DNA from: Oscillospiraceae bacterium
GTDB lineage: Bacteria; Bacillota; Clostridia; Oscillospirales; Oscillospiraceae
DNA length: 32,903 nt
Assembly (NCBI GenBank): GCA_016293865.1
Contig: JAEDDG010000024.1
Location: 1 to 32,903 of the forward strand
Direction of reading: 5' to 3'
Shown here: positions 1-7,840 of the stretch, one piece after another
Position numbering within the stretch: position 1 is the first letter of the stretch
Layout of the letters: the number at the start of each line of letters is the position of its first letter
Notes under the pieces: model-generated
Seen by the model: the letters and a program-made list of their open reading frames with translations, nothing else
Told to the model about the DNA's origin: nothing
Database searches by the model: none
Position numbers and translations under genes: made by a program

Positions 1-472
1 GATTGGCGATGGTCTCGCCGAAGACCGCCCTGGTGTTGGGACGGAAGGCCGCCTCAAGCTCATCATCCGTGCAGTCCGGAGAAACGAAAGTGAAGTCAAT
101 GCCCATGCGGCGCATGGTGACGGAGAACAGATTGAATGTGCCGCCGTAAACGGTGGAGGAGCAAATCACATGATCGCCGCAGGAGGCGATATTGAACACG
201 CTGTAAAATGTAGCTGCCTGGCCAGAGGATGTCAGCATCCCGGCGGTGCCGCCTTCAAGCGCGGCAATGCGGGCGGCTACCATATCATTGGTGGGGTTCT
301 GAAGCCGTGTGTAGAAATAGCCGCTGTCCTCCAGATCGAACAGTCTGCCCATGGCCTCGCTGGTGGCATACTTGAAGGTTGTGCTTTGGACAATGGGAAT
401 CTGGCGGGGTTCACCGTTTCCCGGTTCATAACCGGCATGTACGCATCGGGTGCCAATCCTGTAATCTTTCAT
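1..472 (-). CDS. metY: O-acetylhomoserine sulfhydrylase-like PLP enzyme (partial)
   Basis: This is the N-terminal ~157 residues of a Cys/Met-metabolism PLP-dependent enzyme; the rest lies beyond the left window edge. The reading frame shows the family signature region: VHAGYEP near the N-terminus, PIVQSTTF, the YTRLQNPT phosphate-binding motif, LEGG and LTSSGQAA, then STVYGGTF. These fit O-acetylhomoserine aminocarboxypropyltransferase (direct sulfhydrylation to homocysteine). Methionine gamma-lyase or cystathionine gamma-synthase cannot be excluded because the catalytic Lys region is missing. Two ATGs are possible (478 and 472). The GGAGGA ribosome site abuts the first and lies 6 nt before the second, so 472 is preferred. 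The gene is transcribed from a promoter near 663-692 with a ~180 nt leader that holds a small Met-rich ORF. Confidence 0.85.
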   Translation of the reverse strand, partial: MKDYRIGTRCVHAGYEPGNGEPRQIPIVQSTTFKYATSEAMGRLFDLEDSGYFYTRLQNPTNDMVAARIAALEGGTAGMLTSSGQAATFYSVFNIASCGDHVICSSTVYGGTFNLFSVTMRRMGIDFTFVSPDCTDDELEAAFRPNTRAVFGETIAN

Positions 473-552
473 CGTCATTCCTCCACAAAATAATTAAAGG
501 ACAAAACCGCGTACAGCAGCTTTGCCCCCAGAAATATACCGGTTCGCCGGAC

Positions 553-630
553 TTACTGTCCTGCACGCTGGCATTTTCCGAAGGCTGACTGGCGCATCAT
601 CATATTGTGCGAAAAACGGACGCGGTTCAT
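553..630 (-). CDS. Possible Met-rich leader peptide (25 aa) upstream of metY
   Basis: A 25-codon ORF starts with ATG 6 nt after a perfect AGGAGG (637-642) and ends with TAA about 80 nt before the metY start. Codons 10-12 (595-603) are three consecutive ATG (Met) codons; a Cys codon is at position 20. It lies inside the transcript from the promoter at 663-692. Codons 2-4 contain an 8-nt segment (620-627) complementary to a segment at 505-512, just upstream of the metY ribosome site. A Met-codon run in the leader of a methionine-biosynthesis gene is what a translation-coupled attenuator would look like. I see no classical U-run terminator, so control could be at translation initiation. Function is inferred, not shown. 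Confidence 0.55.
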   Translation of the reverse strand: MNRVRFSHNMMMRQSAFGKCQRAGQ

Positions 631-662
631 GCGGATCCTCCTGTTATGGAAATATCGGCTCT

Positions 663-692
663 ATTATACACGACTGAAAAAGAGCGTGTCAA
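663..692 (-). promoter_or_regulatory. Sigma-A promoter for metY leader
   Basis: On the reverse strand TTGACA (692-687), an 18-nt spacer and TATAAT (668-663) form a consensus promoter. Transcription would start near 655 and run through the Met-rich leader ORF into metY. Confidence 0.8.
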
Positions 693-749
693 TGTACATT
701 TTTGATATTTGGACGCAAAAAAAGTGAGGTTTTTTATGCTGAACGTCCA

Positions 750-779
750 TTGACACGCGGCGTCGGAATATGGTAAGTT
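750..779 (+). promoter_or_regulatory. Promoter of T-box 1 operon
   Basis: TTGACA (750-755), an 18-nt spacer and TAAGTT (774-779), with an upstream TGG that could act as an extended -10. The same TTGACA core recurs in front of the other two T-boxes. Confidence 0.6.
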
Positions 780-785
780 AAATAC

Positions 786-1060
786 ACATTCAATAATTGA
801 AATGCGCTGAAGGTGCTAAGCCAGTAGATTTCAGTCCTGCAGAGAGCCGGCGGGCGGTGCGAGCCGGAGGACAGGTTTACAGGCAGTCTCACACCTGAGC
901 AGGGTTTCTGAAACAGATGCGGTAAGAAACTCCGGACGCCCCGTTACCATGGCTGAGGACTTGAAGGAGTCTGAATGAGCGGCTGCTTTTGCAGCAATCC
1001 GGGTGGTACCGCGGTAAATGATTATCGTCCCAGAGGCTATGTGGCCTCTGGGATTTTTTT
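786..1060 (+). promoter_or_regulatory. T-box riboswitch 1, specifier CTC (Leu)
   Basis: The hallmark antiterminator sequence GGGTGGTACCGCGG is at 1001-1014; its TGGT bulge would pair with a tRNA acceptor end carrying discriminator A. Stem I shows the AGAGAG bulge and distal loop (about 842-867). The basal helix is AGGTG (812-816) with CACCT (893-897), followed by the GAGC K-turn element. The upper helix is GCC/GGC plus GTAGA/TTTAC. Between them the 3' specifier loop is AGT-CTC-A, so the specifier is CTC (889-891), leucine. The transcription terminator follows at 1029-1060. When Leu-tRNA is uncharged, readthrough into the LeuA-like gene is expected. T-box identity is certain; the specifier comes from hand folding. 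Confidence 0.9.
1029..1060 (+). terminator. T-box 1 intrinsic terminator
   Basis: CCCAGAGGC pairs with GCCTCTGGG around a short loop and is followed by a run of seven T. It competes with the T-box antiterminator. Confidence 0.9.
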
Positions 1061-1107
1061 AAGCGGTGAACGGCCGTCCAATCTCAAAGAAAACGGAGGA
1101 AAACAAG

Positions 1108-2523
1108 ATGAGAAAGATTAACATTGCAGACATTACGCTCAGCGAATCCGCTGCCGGCAAGGATCTGACTCTCAGCTTCAAGGAAAAGCTGGAGATTGCC
1201 AAGCATCTTGATAAAATGCGGGTGGACGTGCTGGAACTGCCGCAGCTGGAGAATTTGAAGACAGATGCGCTTCTGGTGCGGACCATTGCCACCACTGTGC
1301 AGAACTGCGCCGTATCCATTCAGGTGGGTATGACTGAAGCAGGCGCTGACAACGCCTGGGCCGCCGTGATGAAGGCGCGCCGGCCGCGGCTGCGTGTGGC
1401 CCTGCCGGTGAGCACGGTGCAGATGGAATATCTGTGCCACAAAAAGCCCGCGGCCATGCTGGAACTGATTTCCGTTATGGTGAAAAAATGCGTCTCCCTG
1501 TGCGCGGATGTGGATTTTACCGCGGAGGACGCAACACGCGCCGAGCCGGAATTCCTGAAAGCGGCGATTGAAGCGGCGGTGAAGGCCGGCGCGACAACAG
1601 TGACTGTCAGTGACACGGCGGGCATTATGATGCCGGAGGAATTTGCACAGTTCATTTCCGATCTGCGCGCTACAGTTCCTGAGCTGGAAAATGTATCACT
1701 GGCGGTCAAGTGCGCCAATGAGCTGAAAATGTCCGTGGCTTGCGCCATGACTGCCGTCAAAGCCGGCGCCTGCGAGATCAAGGCATGCGCTTCCGGGGAT
1801 ACGCTGCCGACGCTCTCGGCTCTGAGCCGGATTTTCCGCCTGCGGGGCGATTCTGTGGGCGTCTGCTGCAATCTGAATTCCATGGAGATCCAGCGCCTGA
1901 CCAAGCAGATTGAGTGGATTACCCGGGCGAAAAAGTCGGCCACCACGCCGTTTGACACCGGCATCAGCGCCGGCAGCGGCGCGGAGTTTTCGCTCAGCAG
2001 CAATGACAGCCTGGACGAGGTGGCCAAGGCTGTGGCGCAGCTGGGCTATGACCTGACCGAGGATGATATTGCCAAGGTTTATGAGTCTTTTTCCCACATT
2101 GCGTCCAAGAAAGCGGTTTCCTCAAAGGAGCTTGAGGCAATTGTGGCCAGCGTTGCGCTGCAGGTTCCGCCCACGTACCGGCTGAAGAGCTTTGTCATCA
2201 ACAGCGGCAACCTGATTTCCGCCACAGCCAATATTTCCCTTGACAAGGGCGACCGGATGATGCAGGGCGTCAGCGTCGGCGACGGTCCTATTGACGCGGC
2301 GTTCCTTGCCATTGAAAAAATTATCGGAACCCATTATGACCTGGACGATTTCCAGATCCAGGCCGTTACCGAGGGGCGCGAGGCCGTGGGCTCCGCTGTT
2401 GTCAAGCTGCGGTCGTCAACCGGAAAGCTTTATTCCGGCCGCGGAATTTCCACGGATATCATCGGCGCGTCCATCCGCGCGTACATCAACGCCCTGAACA
2501 AGATCGTTTATGAGGAGAACTGA
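1108..2523 (+). CDS. LeuA-like protein with degenerate catalytic site and intact LeuA dimer domain
   Basis: This 471-residue protein has the two-part layout of 2-isopropylmalate synthase/homocitrate synthase: an HMGL-like TIM barrel (about 1-290) and a C-terminal LeuA dimer/allosteric domain (about 357-471). The C-terminal part is well kept: GDGPIDAAF, AVTEG, GRGISTDIIGAS and AYINALN are all visible. The catalytic barrel is not. The usual D-T-T-L-R-D-G motif reads D8-I-T-L-S12-E13-S14, so the catalytic Arg is lost. The metal-binding H-x-H-N-D reads K201-C-A203-N-E205, so both His are lost. The GxGER loop is absent. It is therefore unlikely to be a working isopropylmalate synthase; a leucine-sensing pseudoenzyme or a different activity is more likely. 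The start is the ATG after GGAGGA (1095-1100). It is behind a Leu T-box and 2 nt from the next gene. Confidence 0.75.
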   Translation: MRKINIADITLSESAAGKDLTLSFKEKLEIAKHLDKMRVDVLELPQLENLKTDALLVRTIATTVQNCAVSIQVGMTEAGADNAWAAVMKARRPRLRVALPVSTVQMEYLCHKKPAAMLELISVMVKKCVSLCADVDFTAEDATRAEPEFLKAAIEAAVKAGATTVTVSDTAGIMMPEEFAQFISDLRATVPELENVSLAVKCANELKMSVACAMTAVKAGACEIKACASGDTLPTLSALSRIFRLRGDSVGVCCNLNSMEIQRLTKQIEWITRAKKSATTPFDTGISAGSGAEFSLSSNDSLDEVAKAVAQLGYDLTEDDIAKVYESFSHIASKKAVSSKELEAIVASVALQVPPTYRLKSFVINSGNLISATANISLDKGDRMMQGVSVGDGPIDAAFLAIEKIIGTHYDLDDFQIQAVTEGREAVGSAVVKLRSSTGKLYSGRGISTDIIGASIRAYINALNKIVYEEN

Positions 2524-2525
2524 CC

Positions 2526-5042
2526 ATGAAACTTTCATTTTCCATTAAAGGCTGGAACGGATACAGCTGGGATGAGTTCTGCGCCCTGGCAAAGGATATG
2601 GATATTCAGGGCATTGAGCTTTACAATATTCACAATACTGCGTTTACAGAGAAGGGCGGCCCCTTTGACGAGCATACGGCGGCGGCCACTCTGCGGGAAA
2701 TGCATGCGCACAATCTGCAGATCCCGTGCATCGATTCTGTCTGCGACATCGCCGACGCTGCGCAGTATGAACACAACTGCACGGAAATTGACGCCTGTAT
2801 CAAAACGGCGGCGAGCTTTAAAGTTCCCTATGTCCGCGTACACGCCACCGGCGGCGACGATGTGACGGAAACCGTGATGAACTGCCTGCGCAGGGCTGTT
2901 GCAGCCGCGGAAGCGGCGGGTGTCACTGTGCTGATTGAAACGGTGGGGCTCTTTGCCGACACCGGCCGGCTGAGAAATGTCCTGAATGATTTTGCCTGCG
3001 ACAATCTCGGCGCGCTGTGGGATATGCAGCATCCCTACCGCATCTGCGGCGAAAAGCCGGACACGACAATCCAGAATCTGGGTGCCTATGTCCGCCATGT
3101 GCATGTGAAGGACTCTGAAGTTGTGGACGGCCAGGTGGAATACCGCCTGATGGGCGAGGGCACGCTGCCTATGCAGGATATGATGAACGCCCTGCGCAGC
3201 GTGAACTACAACGGCTTCATTTCCCTGGAATGGGATCCCGCCTGGATGCCTGAAATCGACGATATTGAGGTTATCCTGCCGCATTTCGTGAATTACATGA
3301 ACCGGTTCAGCGATCCCTCCCGGTCGCGCTCCGTTCTGTATGACAACCATACGCATACAGGCAAATATGTCTGGAAAAAGGAACTGATCATCGAGAAGAC
3401 ATTCTCTCAGGTACTGGACAGAATGGTGGAGGAATTCCCGGATCAGTACGCCTTCAAATATACGACGCTGGATTACACCCGGACCTATGCCGAGTTCAGG
3501 GACGATGTGGACGAGTTTGCCCGCACGCTGATCGCGCTGGGCGTCAAGCCCGGCGACAAGGTGTCCATCTGGGCGACCAACATTCCCCAGTGGTATATCA
3601 CCTTCTGGGCGACAACGAAGATCGGCGCGATCCTGGTGACTGTCAATACGGCGTACAAGGTGCATGAGGCCGAATATCTGTTCCGTCAGTCCGACACCCA
3701 TACAATCGTGATGATTGACGGCTACAGGGATTCCAACTACTCTGAAATCATCGCGGAGCTGTGCCCGGAGCTGGAGAATACCGTGCCCGGCCAGCCGTTG
3801 CATGCAAAGCGCCTGCCGTTCCTGCGCAACGTGATCACCGTCGGGTTCAGACAGAAGGGCTGCCTGACCTGGGAGGAATCCCTGCTGCTGGCAAACCGCG
3901 TGCCCCAGGAAGAGGTGGATCGCAGGGCGGCTGCGGTGGACATTCACGACGTGTGCAACATGCAGTATACGTCGGGTACCACGGGCTTCCCCAAGGGTGT
4001 TATGCTGACCCATTACAACGTCGTCAACAACGGCAAGGCCATCGGCGACTGCATGGATCTGTCCACGGCAGACCGGATGATGATCCAGGTGCCCATGTTC
4101 CACTGCTTCGGCATGGTGCTGGCCATGACGGCATCCATGACGCACGGGGCGACGCTGCATCCGATTCCGTATTTCTCACCGAAATCTTCGCTGGCCTGCA
4201 TCAACAACGAGCATGTGACGGCCTTCCACGGCGTGCCGACCATGTTTATTGCCATGCTCGAGCATGAAGATTTTGAAAAGACTGATTTTTCCTACATGCG
4301 TACGGGTATTATGGCCGGTTCCCCCTGTCCCATCAAGGTGATGGAGGACGTTGTGGAAAAGATGCACATGCCGGAAATCTGCATTACGTACGGGCAGACG
4401 GAGGCATCGCCCGCCACGACCATGAGCAAGACCACAGACTCCATCGAAACCCGTGTCAATACCGTGGGCAGCCCCATCTTCGGCGTCGAGTGCAAAATTA
4501 TCAATCCGGAGACAGGCGAGGAAGTGCCGGACAACGTGGACGGCGAGTTCTGCGCCCGGGGCTACAACATCATGAAGGGATATTACAAGATGCCCATCGC
4601 CACGGCGGAAGCCATTGACAAGGACGGCTGGCTCCACTCCGGAGATCTGCTGCGCCGCCTGCCGGACGGCACGTTCAAGGTTACCGGCCGCCTGAAGGAT
4701 ATGATTATCCGCGGCGGCGAGAACATCTACCCCAAGGAGATCGAGGACTTCCTCTACACCCATCCCAAGGTTTCGGACGTTCAGGTCATCGGCGTGCCGG
4801 ATGAGCAGTACGGCGAGGAAATCATGGCCTGCGTGATTGTGAAGGAAGGGGAAACGCTGACCGAAAGCGAGCTGCGGGAATATTGCCGCACGCGCATTGC
4901 CAAGCATAAGGTCCCGCGCTACTTCGATTTTGTGGATTCCTTCCCCATGAATGCGGCCGGAAAGATCCTCAAATACAAAATGCGCGAACAGGCGGTGGAC
5001 AAGCTGGGCCTGAAGAAGGCGGCGTCGGTTGTGACGGCCTGA
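2526..5042 (+). CDS. Fusion: sugar-phosphate isomerase-like TIM barrel + acyl-CoA synthetase
   Basis: This single 838-residue frame joins two enzymes. Residues 1-~260 are an AP-endonuclease-2/xylose-isomerase-like TIM barrel (sugar phosphate isomerase/epimerase family). Candidate metal ligands are E138 (LIETVG), D166 (WDMQH), H191/H193 and E235 (SLEWDP). Residues ~285-838 are an AMP-forming acyl-CoA synthetase of the FadD-like type: P-loop YTSGTTGFPKG (481-491), YGQTE, the HSGD motif, the RxKDMIIRGGENIYP hinge and the catalytic C-terminal Lys K813 in AAGKILK. It should activate a carboxylic acid to its CoA thioester. Lying 2 nt behind the LeuA-like gene under a Leu T-box, its likely substrate is isovalerate or a related acid; this is inference. 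The role of the fused barrel is unknown. Confidence 0.85.
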   Translation: MKLSFSIKGWNGYSWDEFCALAKDMDIQGIELYNIHNTAFTEKGGPFDEHTAAATLREMHAHNLQIPCIDSVCDIADAAQYEHNCTEIDACIKTAASFKVPYVRVHATGGDDVTETVMNCLRRAVAAAEAAGVTVLIETVGLFADTGRLRNVLNDFACDNLGALWDMQHPYRICGEKPDTTIQNLGAYVRHVHVKDSEVVDGQVEYRLMGEGTLPMQDMMNALRSVNYNGFISLEWDPAWMPEIDDIEVILPHFVNYMNRFSDPSRSRSVLYDNHTHTGKYVWKKELIIEKTFSQVLDRMVEEFPDQYAFKYTTLDYTRTYAEFRDDVDEFARTLIALGVKPGDKVSIWATNIPQWYITFWATTKIGAILVTVNTAYKVHEAEYLFRQSDTHTIVMIDGYRDSNYSEIIAELCPELENTVPGQPLHAKRLPFLRNVITVGFRQKGCLTWEESLLLANRVPQEEVDRRAAAVDIHDVCNMQYTSGTTGFPKGVMLTHYNVVNNGKAIGDCMDLSTADRMMIQVPMFHCFGMVLAMTASMTHGATLHPIPYFSPKSSLACINNEHVTAFHGVPTMFIAMLEHEDFEKTDFSYMRTGIMAGSPCPIKVMEDVVEKMHMPEICITYGQTEASPATTMSKTTDSIETRVNTVGSPIFGVECKIINPETGEEVPDNVDGEFCARGYNIMKGYYKMPIATAEAIDKDGWLHSGDLLRRLPDGTFKVTGRLKDMIIRGGENIYPKEIEDFLYTHPKVSDVQVIGVPDEQYGEEIMACVIVKEGETLTESELREYCRTRIAKHKVPRYFDFVDSFPMNAAGKILKYKMREQAVDKLGLKKAASVVTA

Positions 5043-5113
5043 CGGTCCGGATCGCTGGGGCAAAACGCCCAAATCCGCGGGGAAAATTTTTGAGAATGTG
5101 TCAGGTCTGACTG

Positions 5114-5143
5114 TTGACACGGACGAAAAAATAAGAGTAAAAT
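5114..5143 (+). promoter_or_regulatory. Promoter of T-box 2 unit
   Basis: TTGACA (5114-5119), an 18-nt spacer and TAAAAT (5138-5143). Transcription would start near 5150, just before T-box 2, making this unit independent of the upstream operon. Confidence 0.7.
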
Positions 5144-5149
5144 GACATC

Positions 5150-5446
5150 AATTGAATCATTGTTAAAGGCTGTGACGAAGACGGAAGAGCGATTTCACAT
5201 CCAGAGAGCCGGGGACGGTGTGAGCCCGGCGGTGCAGATCCTCATATTCCCATCCCTTCCGAGCTGTTGGCCCCAAAGTCCGTTCCGGATGAGTAGACGC
5301 CTTCCGTGATTGCTGCGTGAATGCATAGGGCTTGACTGAGCCTGAGAGCGGTGCCGGATAACCGGCGCAATTTGAGTGGTACCGCGGGTTTATCTTGTTT
5401 GTAAACTCGTCTCAAGGATTTCCGTATCTTTGAGACGAGTTTTTTG
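5150..5446 (+). promoter_or_regulatory. T-box riboswitch 2, probable specifier ATC (Ile)
   Basis: GAGTGGTACCGCGG (5374-5387) is the antiterminator T-box sequence with a TGGT acceptor-binding bulge. Stem I has the AGAGAG bulge and a CCGGG/CCCGG distal arm (about 5203-5229). The basal helix is GGAAG (5183-5187) with CTTCC (5256-5260), directly followed by the GAGC K-turn element. By the same register as T-box 1, with one base between specifier and basal helix, the specifier is ATC (5252-5254), isoleucine. The upper stem and loop are less regular than in T-boxes 1 and 3, so this reading is less secure. A strong terminator follows. Confidence 0.88.
5403..5446 (+). terminator. T-box 2 intrinsic terminator
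   Basis: AAACTCGTCTCAA pairs with TTGAGACGAGTTT across a loop, followed by T-rich sequence. The same stem sequence, with G-T wobbles, recurs in T-box 3. Confidence 0.9.
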
Positions 5447-5464
5447 TTTTTAAGGAGGTAAAAG

Positions 5465-7732
5465 ATGATGAGCAGCTACGTTGACAACAGCATCCTTGAG
5501 GTGGCGCACCGCATTCGTGAAATGCGCGAGATCGCGGGCTTTTCCGTGGAAGAGATGGCCGCCCAGACCAATGTGACGGCTGATATGTACCGGACGCTGG
5601 AGGCAGGCGGGACGGACCTTCCGTTCACATTTATCCACAAGTGCGCGCTGGCCTTCGGCATTGAGATTACCGACCTGATTGAAGGCAAAAGCGCCAAGCT
5701 TACCAGCTATACAGTGACCCGCAAAGGTGAGGGACGTGTGACAGCCCAGGAGGACGGGATTGAAATCCTTGACCTTGCGCCGCAGTTCCGCAAAAAAATT
5801 GCAGAGCCGTACTGGGTCCGCTATGAGTATTCTGAAGAGCTGCAGACAAAGCCCATTCATCTGACCACACACTCCGGCCAGGAGTTTGACTATATCATCA
5901 AGGGCCGCCTGAAGGTTCAGGTCGGCAATCACATCGAAGTTCTCAATGAGGGCGATTCGATTTACTACAACAGCTCCACGCCGCACGGCATGATTGCCGT
6001 CAACGGTGAGCCCTGCGTATTCTGCGCGGTTGTTCTGCCGGGCGAGGATGCGGCGGAGAGCGAGCACAAAAACAGCATCATCCATCCCCGGACGGCGGAG
6101 CCCATGATCTGCGACAAGTTTGTGCGCTGCACAGAGGATGAGGAAGGCCATCTGCAGAAGATCGAGTTTACGAATGAGGATCAGTTCAACTTCGGCTTCG
6201 ACGTGGTGGATGCGCTGGCGGATAAGTATCCCGATAAGCTTGCCATGCTGCACATTGCAGAGGATATGACCGAGCGCCGCTTCAGCTTTGCGGACATGAA
6301 GCGCGCCAGCGCCCAGACGGCCAACTATTTCACTTCACTGGGCATCAAAAAGGGCGACCGGGTCATGCTGGTGCTCAAGCGGCACTATCAGTTCTGGTTC
6401 TCCATGCTGGCGCTGCATAAGATGGGCGCCATCCCGATCCCGGCCACAAACCAGCTTCTGGAGCACGATTTTGAGTACCGTTTCGATGCGGCCGGCATCT
6501 CGGCAATCGTCTGCACGGCTGACGGAGACGCTGCGCACCAGGCGGAGCTGGCCATGGAAAAATGCCCGCAGGTGACTGTCCGCGTGCTCGTAGGCGGGAA
6601 GCGGGAAGGCTGGCACGATTTTGACAGCGAGTACAAGCTTTTCTCCGGCTCTTATCCGCGTACGGAAGAGACGCCCTGCGGCGACGACATCATGTTCATG
6701 CTCTTTACTTCCGGCACCACAGGGTACCCGAAAATTGCGGAGCACAGCTACAAGTATCCGCTCGGCCACTATGTGACCGCCAAGTACTGGCACTGTGTGG
6801 AGCGGGGCGGCCTGCACCTGACCATTTCCGATACCGGCTGGGGCAAGGCGCTGTGGGGCAAGCTTTACGGCCAGTGGCTGGCAGAAGGCGCCGTATTCGT
6901 CTATGACTTTGACCGGTTCGATGCCCATAAGATTCTGCCCATGTTTGCAAAATACAACATTACAACCTTCTGTGCGCCGCCCACCATGCTGCGCATGATG
7001 GTCAAGGAGGATCTGTCACAGTACGATCTGAGCTCCGTCACCCATATGACGACGGCAGGCGAGGCGCTGAATCCCGAGGTCTTCCGCCAGTTCGAGGCGG
7101 CCACCGGCCTGCAGATCATGGAAGGTTTCGGCCAGACGGAGACGACGCTCCTGATCGGCAACCTGATCGGCGATACACCCAAGCTGGGATCCATGGGCAA
7201 GCCCTCGCCCCAGTATGACGTGGTGATTGTGGACGCACAGGGCAAGGAAGTCCCGGTCGGTGAAAACGGCGAAATCTGCGTGCGTACAGACAAGGGCGTG
7301 CCCTGCGGCCTGTTCAAGGGCTATTACAACGCGCCGGATAAAACGGCCGAGGTCTGGCACGACGGCCTGTACCACACCGGCGACGTGGCCTGGAAGGATG
7401 AGGACGGCTATCTGTGGTACGTCAGCCGCATCGACGACGTGATCAAATCCTCCGGCTACCGCATCGGGCCGTTTGAGATTGAGAGCGTGATCATGGAGCT
7501 TCCGTATGTTCTGGAGTGCGGCGTTTCTGCGGCTCCGGATCCGGTGCGCGGCCAGGTGGTCAAGGCGTCCATCGTTCTGACTAAGGGAACCGAGGGGACC
7601 GAGGAGCTGAAAAAAGAGATCCAGGATTATGTGAAAAAGCATACCGCACCGTACAAATATCCGCGTATTGTGGTCTTCCGTGACAGTCTGCCCAAGTCCA
7701 TCAGCGGCAAGATCCAGCGCAACAAGCTGTAA
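5465..7732 (+). CDS. XRE-cupin-acyl-CoA synthetase fusion (paralogue A)
   Basis: This 755-residue protein has three parts. An XRE-type helix-turn-helix is at about 9-68. A cupin_2 barrel is at about 110-190 (SGQEFDYIIKG, LNEGDSIYYNSSTPH). An AMP-forming acyl-CoA synthetase of the ACSM/medium-chain type spans about 235-755. The last part has FTSGTTGYPK (414-423), EGFGQTE, YHTGD (D640), a KSSGYRIGP hinge and the catalytic Lys K749 in SGKIQR. All core residues are present, so it should make an acyl-CoA from a short, branched or aromatic acid. The ATG at 5465 is 6 nt after GGAGG; an ATG at 5468 is also possible. The start is supported by its paralogue having exactly the same length. It sits alone behind an Ile T-box, suggesting 2-methylbutyrate as substrate (inference). 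The HTH-cupin half may sense ligand or bind DNA. Confidence 0.9.
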   Translation: MMSSYVDNSILEVAHRIREMREIAGFSVEEMAAQTNVTADMYRTLEAGGTDLPFTFIHKCALAFGIEITDLIEGKSAKLTSYTVTRKGEGRVTAQEDGIEILDLAPQFRKKIAEPYWVRYEYSEELQTKPIHLTTHSGQEFDYIIKGRLKVQVGNHIEVLNEGDSIYYNSSTPHGMIAVNGEPCVFCAVVLPGEDAAESEHKNSIIHPRTAEPMICDKFVRCTEDEEGHLQKIEFTNEDQFNFGFDVVDALADKYPDKLAMLHIAEDMTERRFSFADMKRASAQTANYFTSLGIKKGDRVMLVLKRHYQFWFSMLALHKMGAIPIPATNQLLEHDFEYRFDAAGISAIVCTADGDAAHQAELAMEKCPQVTVRVLVGGKREGWHDFDSEYKLFSGSYPRTEETPCGDDIMFMLFTSGTTGYPKIAEHSYKYPLGHYVTAKYWHCVERGGLHLTISDTGWGKALWGKLYGQWLAEGAVFVYDFDRFDAHKILPMFAKYNITTFCAPPTMLRMMVKEDLSQYDLSSVTHMTTAGEALNPEVFRQFEAATGLQIMEGFGQTETTLLIGNLIGDTPKLGSMGKPSPQYDVVIVDAQGKEVPVGENGEICVRTDKGVPCGLFKGYYNAPDKTAEVWHDGLYHTGDVAWKDEDGYLWYVSRIDDVIKSSGYRIGPFEIESVIMELPYVLECGVSAAPDPVRGQVVKASIVLTKGTEGTEELKKEIQDYVKKHTAPYKYPRIVVFRDSLPKSISGKIQRNKL

Positions 7733-7805
7733 AACGCCTGCGGCAATACCGGACAATTTGCCGGGAATTTCAGCAGAATCCGGAGGGATTTCGCCAATAT
7801 ACCCA

Positions 7806-7834
7806 TTGACAACCTTTTTTCGGTGTGGTAATCT
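7806..7834 (+). promoter_or_regulatory. Promoter of T-box 3 operon
   Basis: TTGACA (7806-7811), a 17-nt spacer ending in TGG (extended -10 type) and TAATCT (7829-7834). Confidence 0.65.
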
Positions 7835-7840
7835 TTACTC

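Larger units (their letters stand above)
473..1107. other. Divergent intergenic region metY / Leu T-box operon
   Basis: These 635 bases carry no ordinary gene. They hold the metY leader with a 25-codon ORF (473-655), two divergent promoters (663-692 reverse, 750-779 forward) and the forward T-box leader (about 786-1060). Confidence 0.8.
5043..5464 (+). other. Intergenic region with promoter and Ile T-box
   Basis: No gene is visible in this 422-base gap. It holds the promoter at 5114-5143, the T-box leader from about 5150, its terminator (5403-5446), and the ribosome site AAGGAGG (5452-5458) of the next gene. Confidence 0.85.

Noticed and set aside
473..655. SAM riboswitch in the metY leader
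   Set aside because: No S-box core segments or terminator were seen; the leader is better explained by the small Met-rich ORF.
5241..5243. CTC as the specifier of T-box 2 (Leu)
   Set aside because: It follows a possible GATTT/AGATC helix, but it is far from the basal helix that fixes the register in the other two leaders; ATC at 5252-5254 fits that register.
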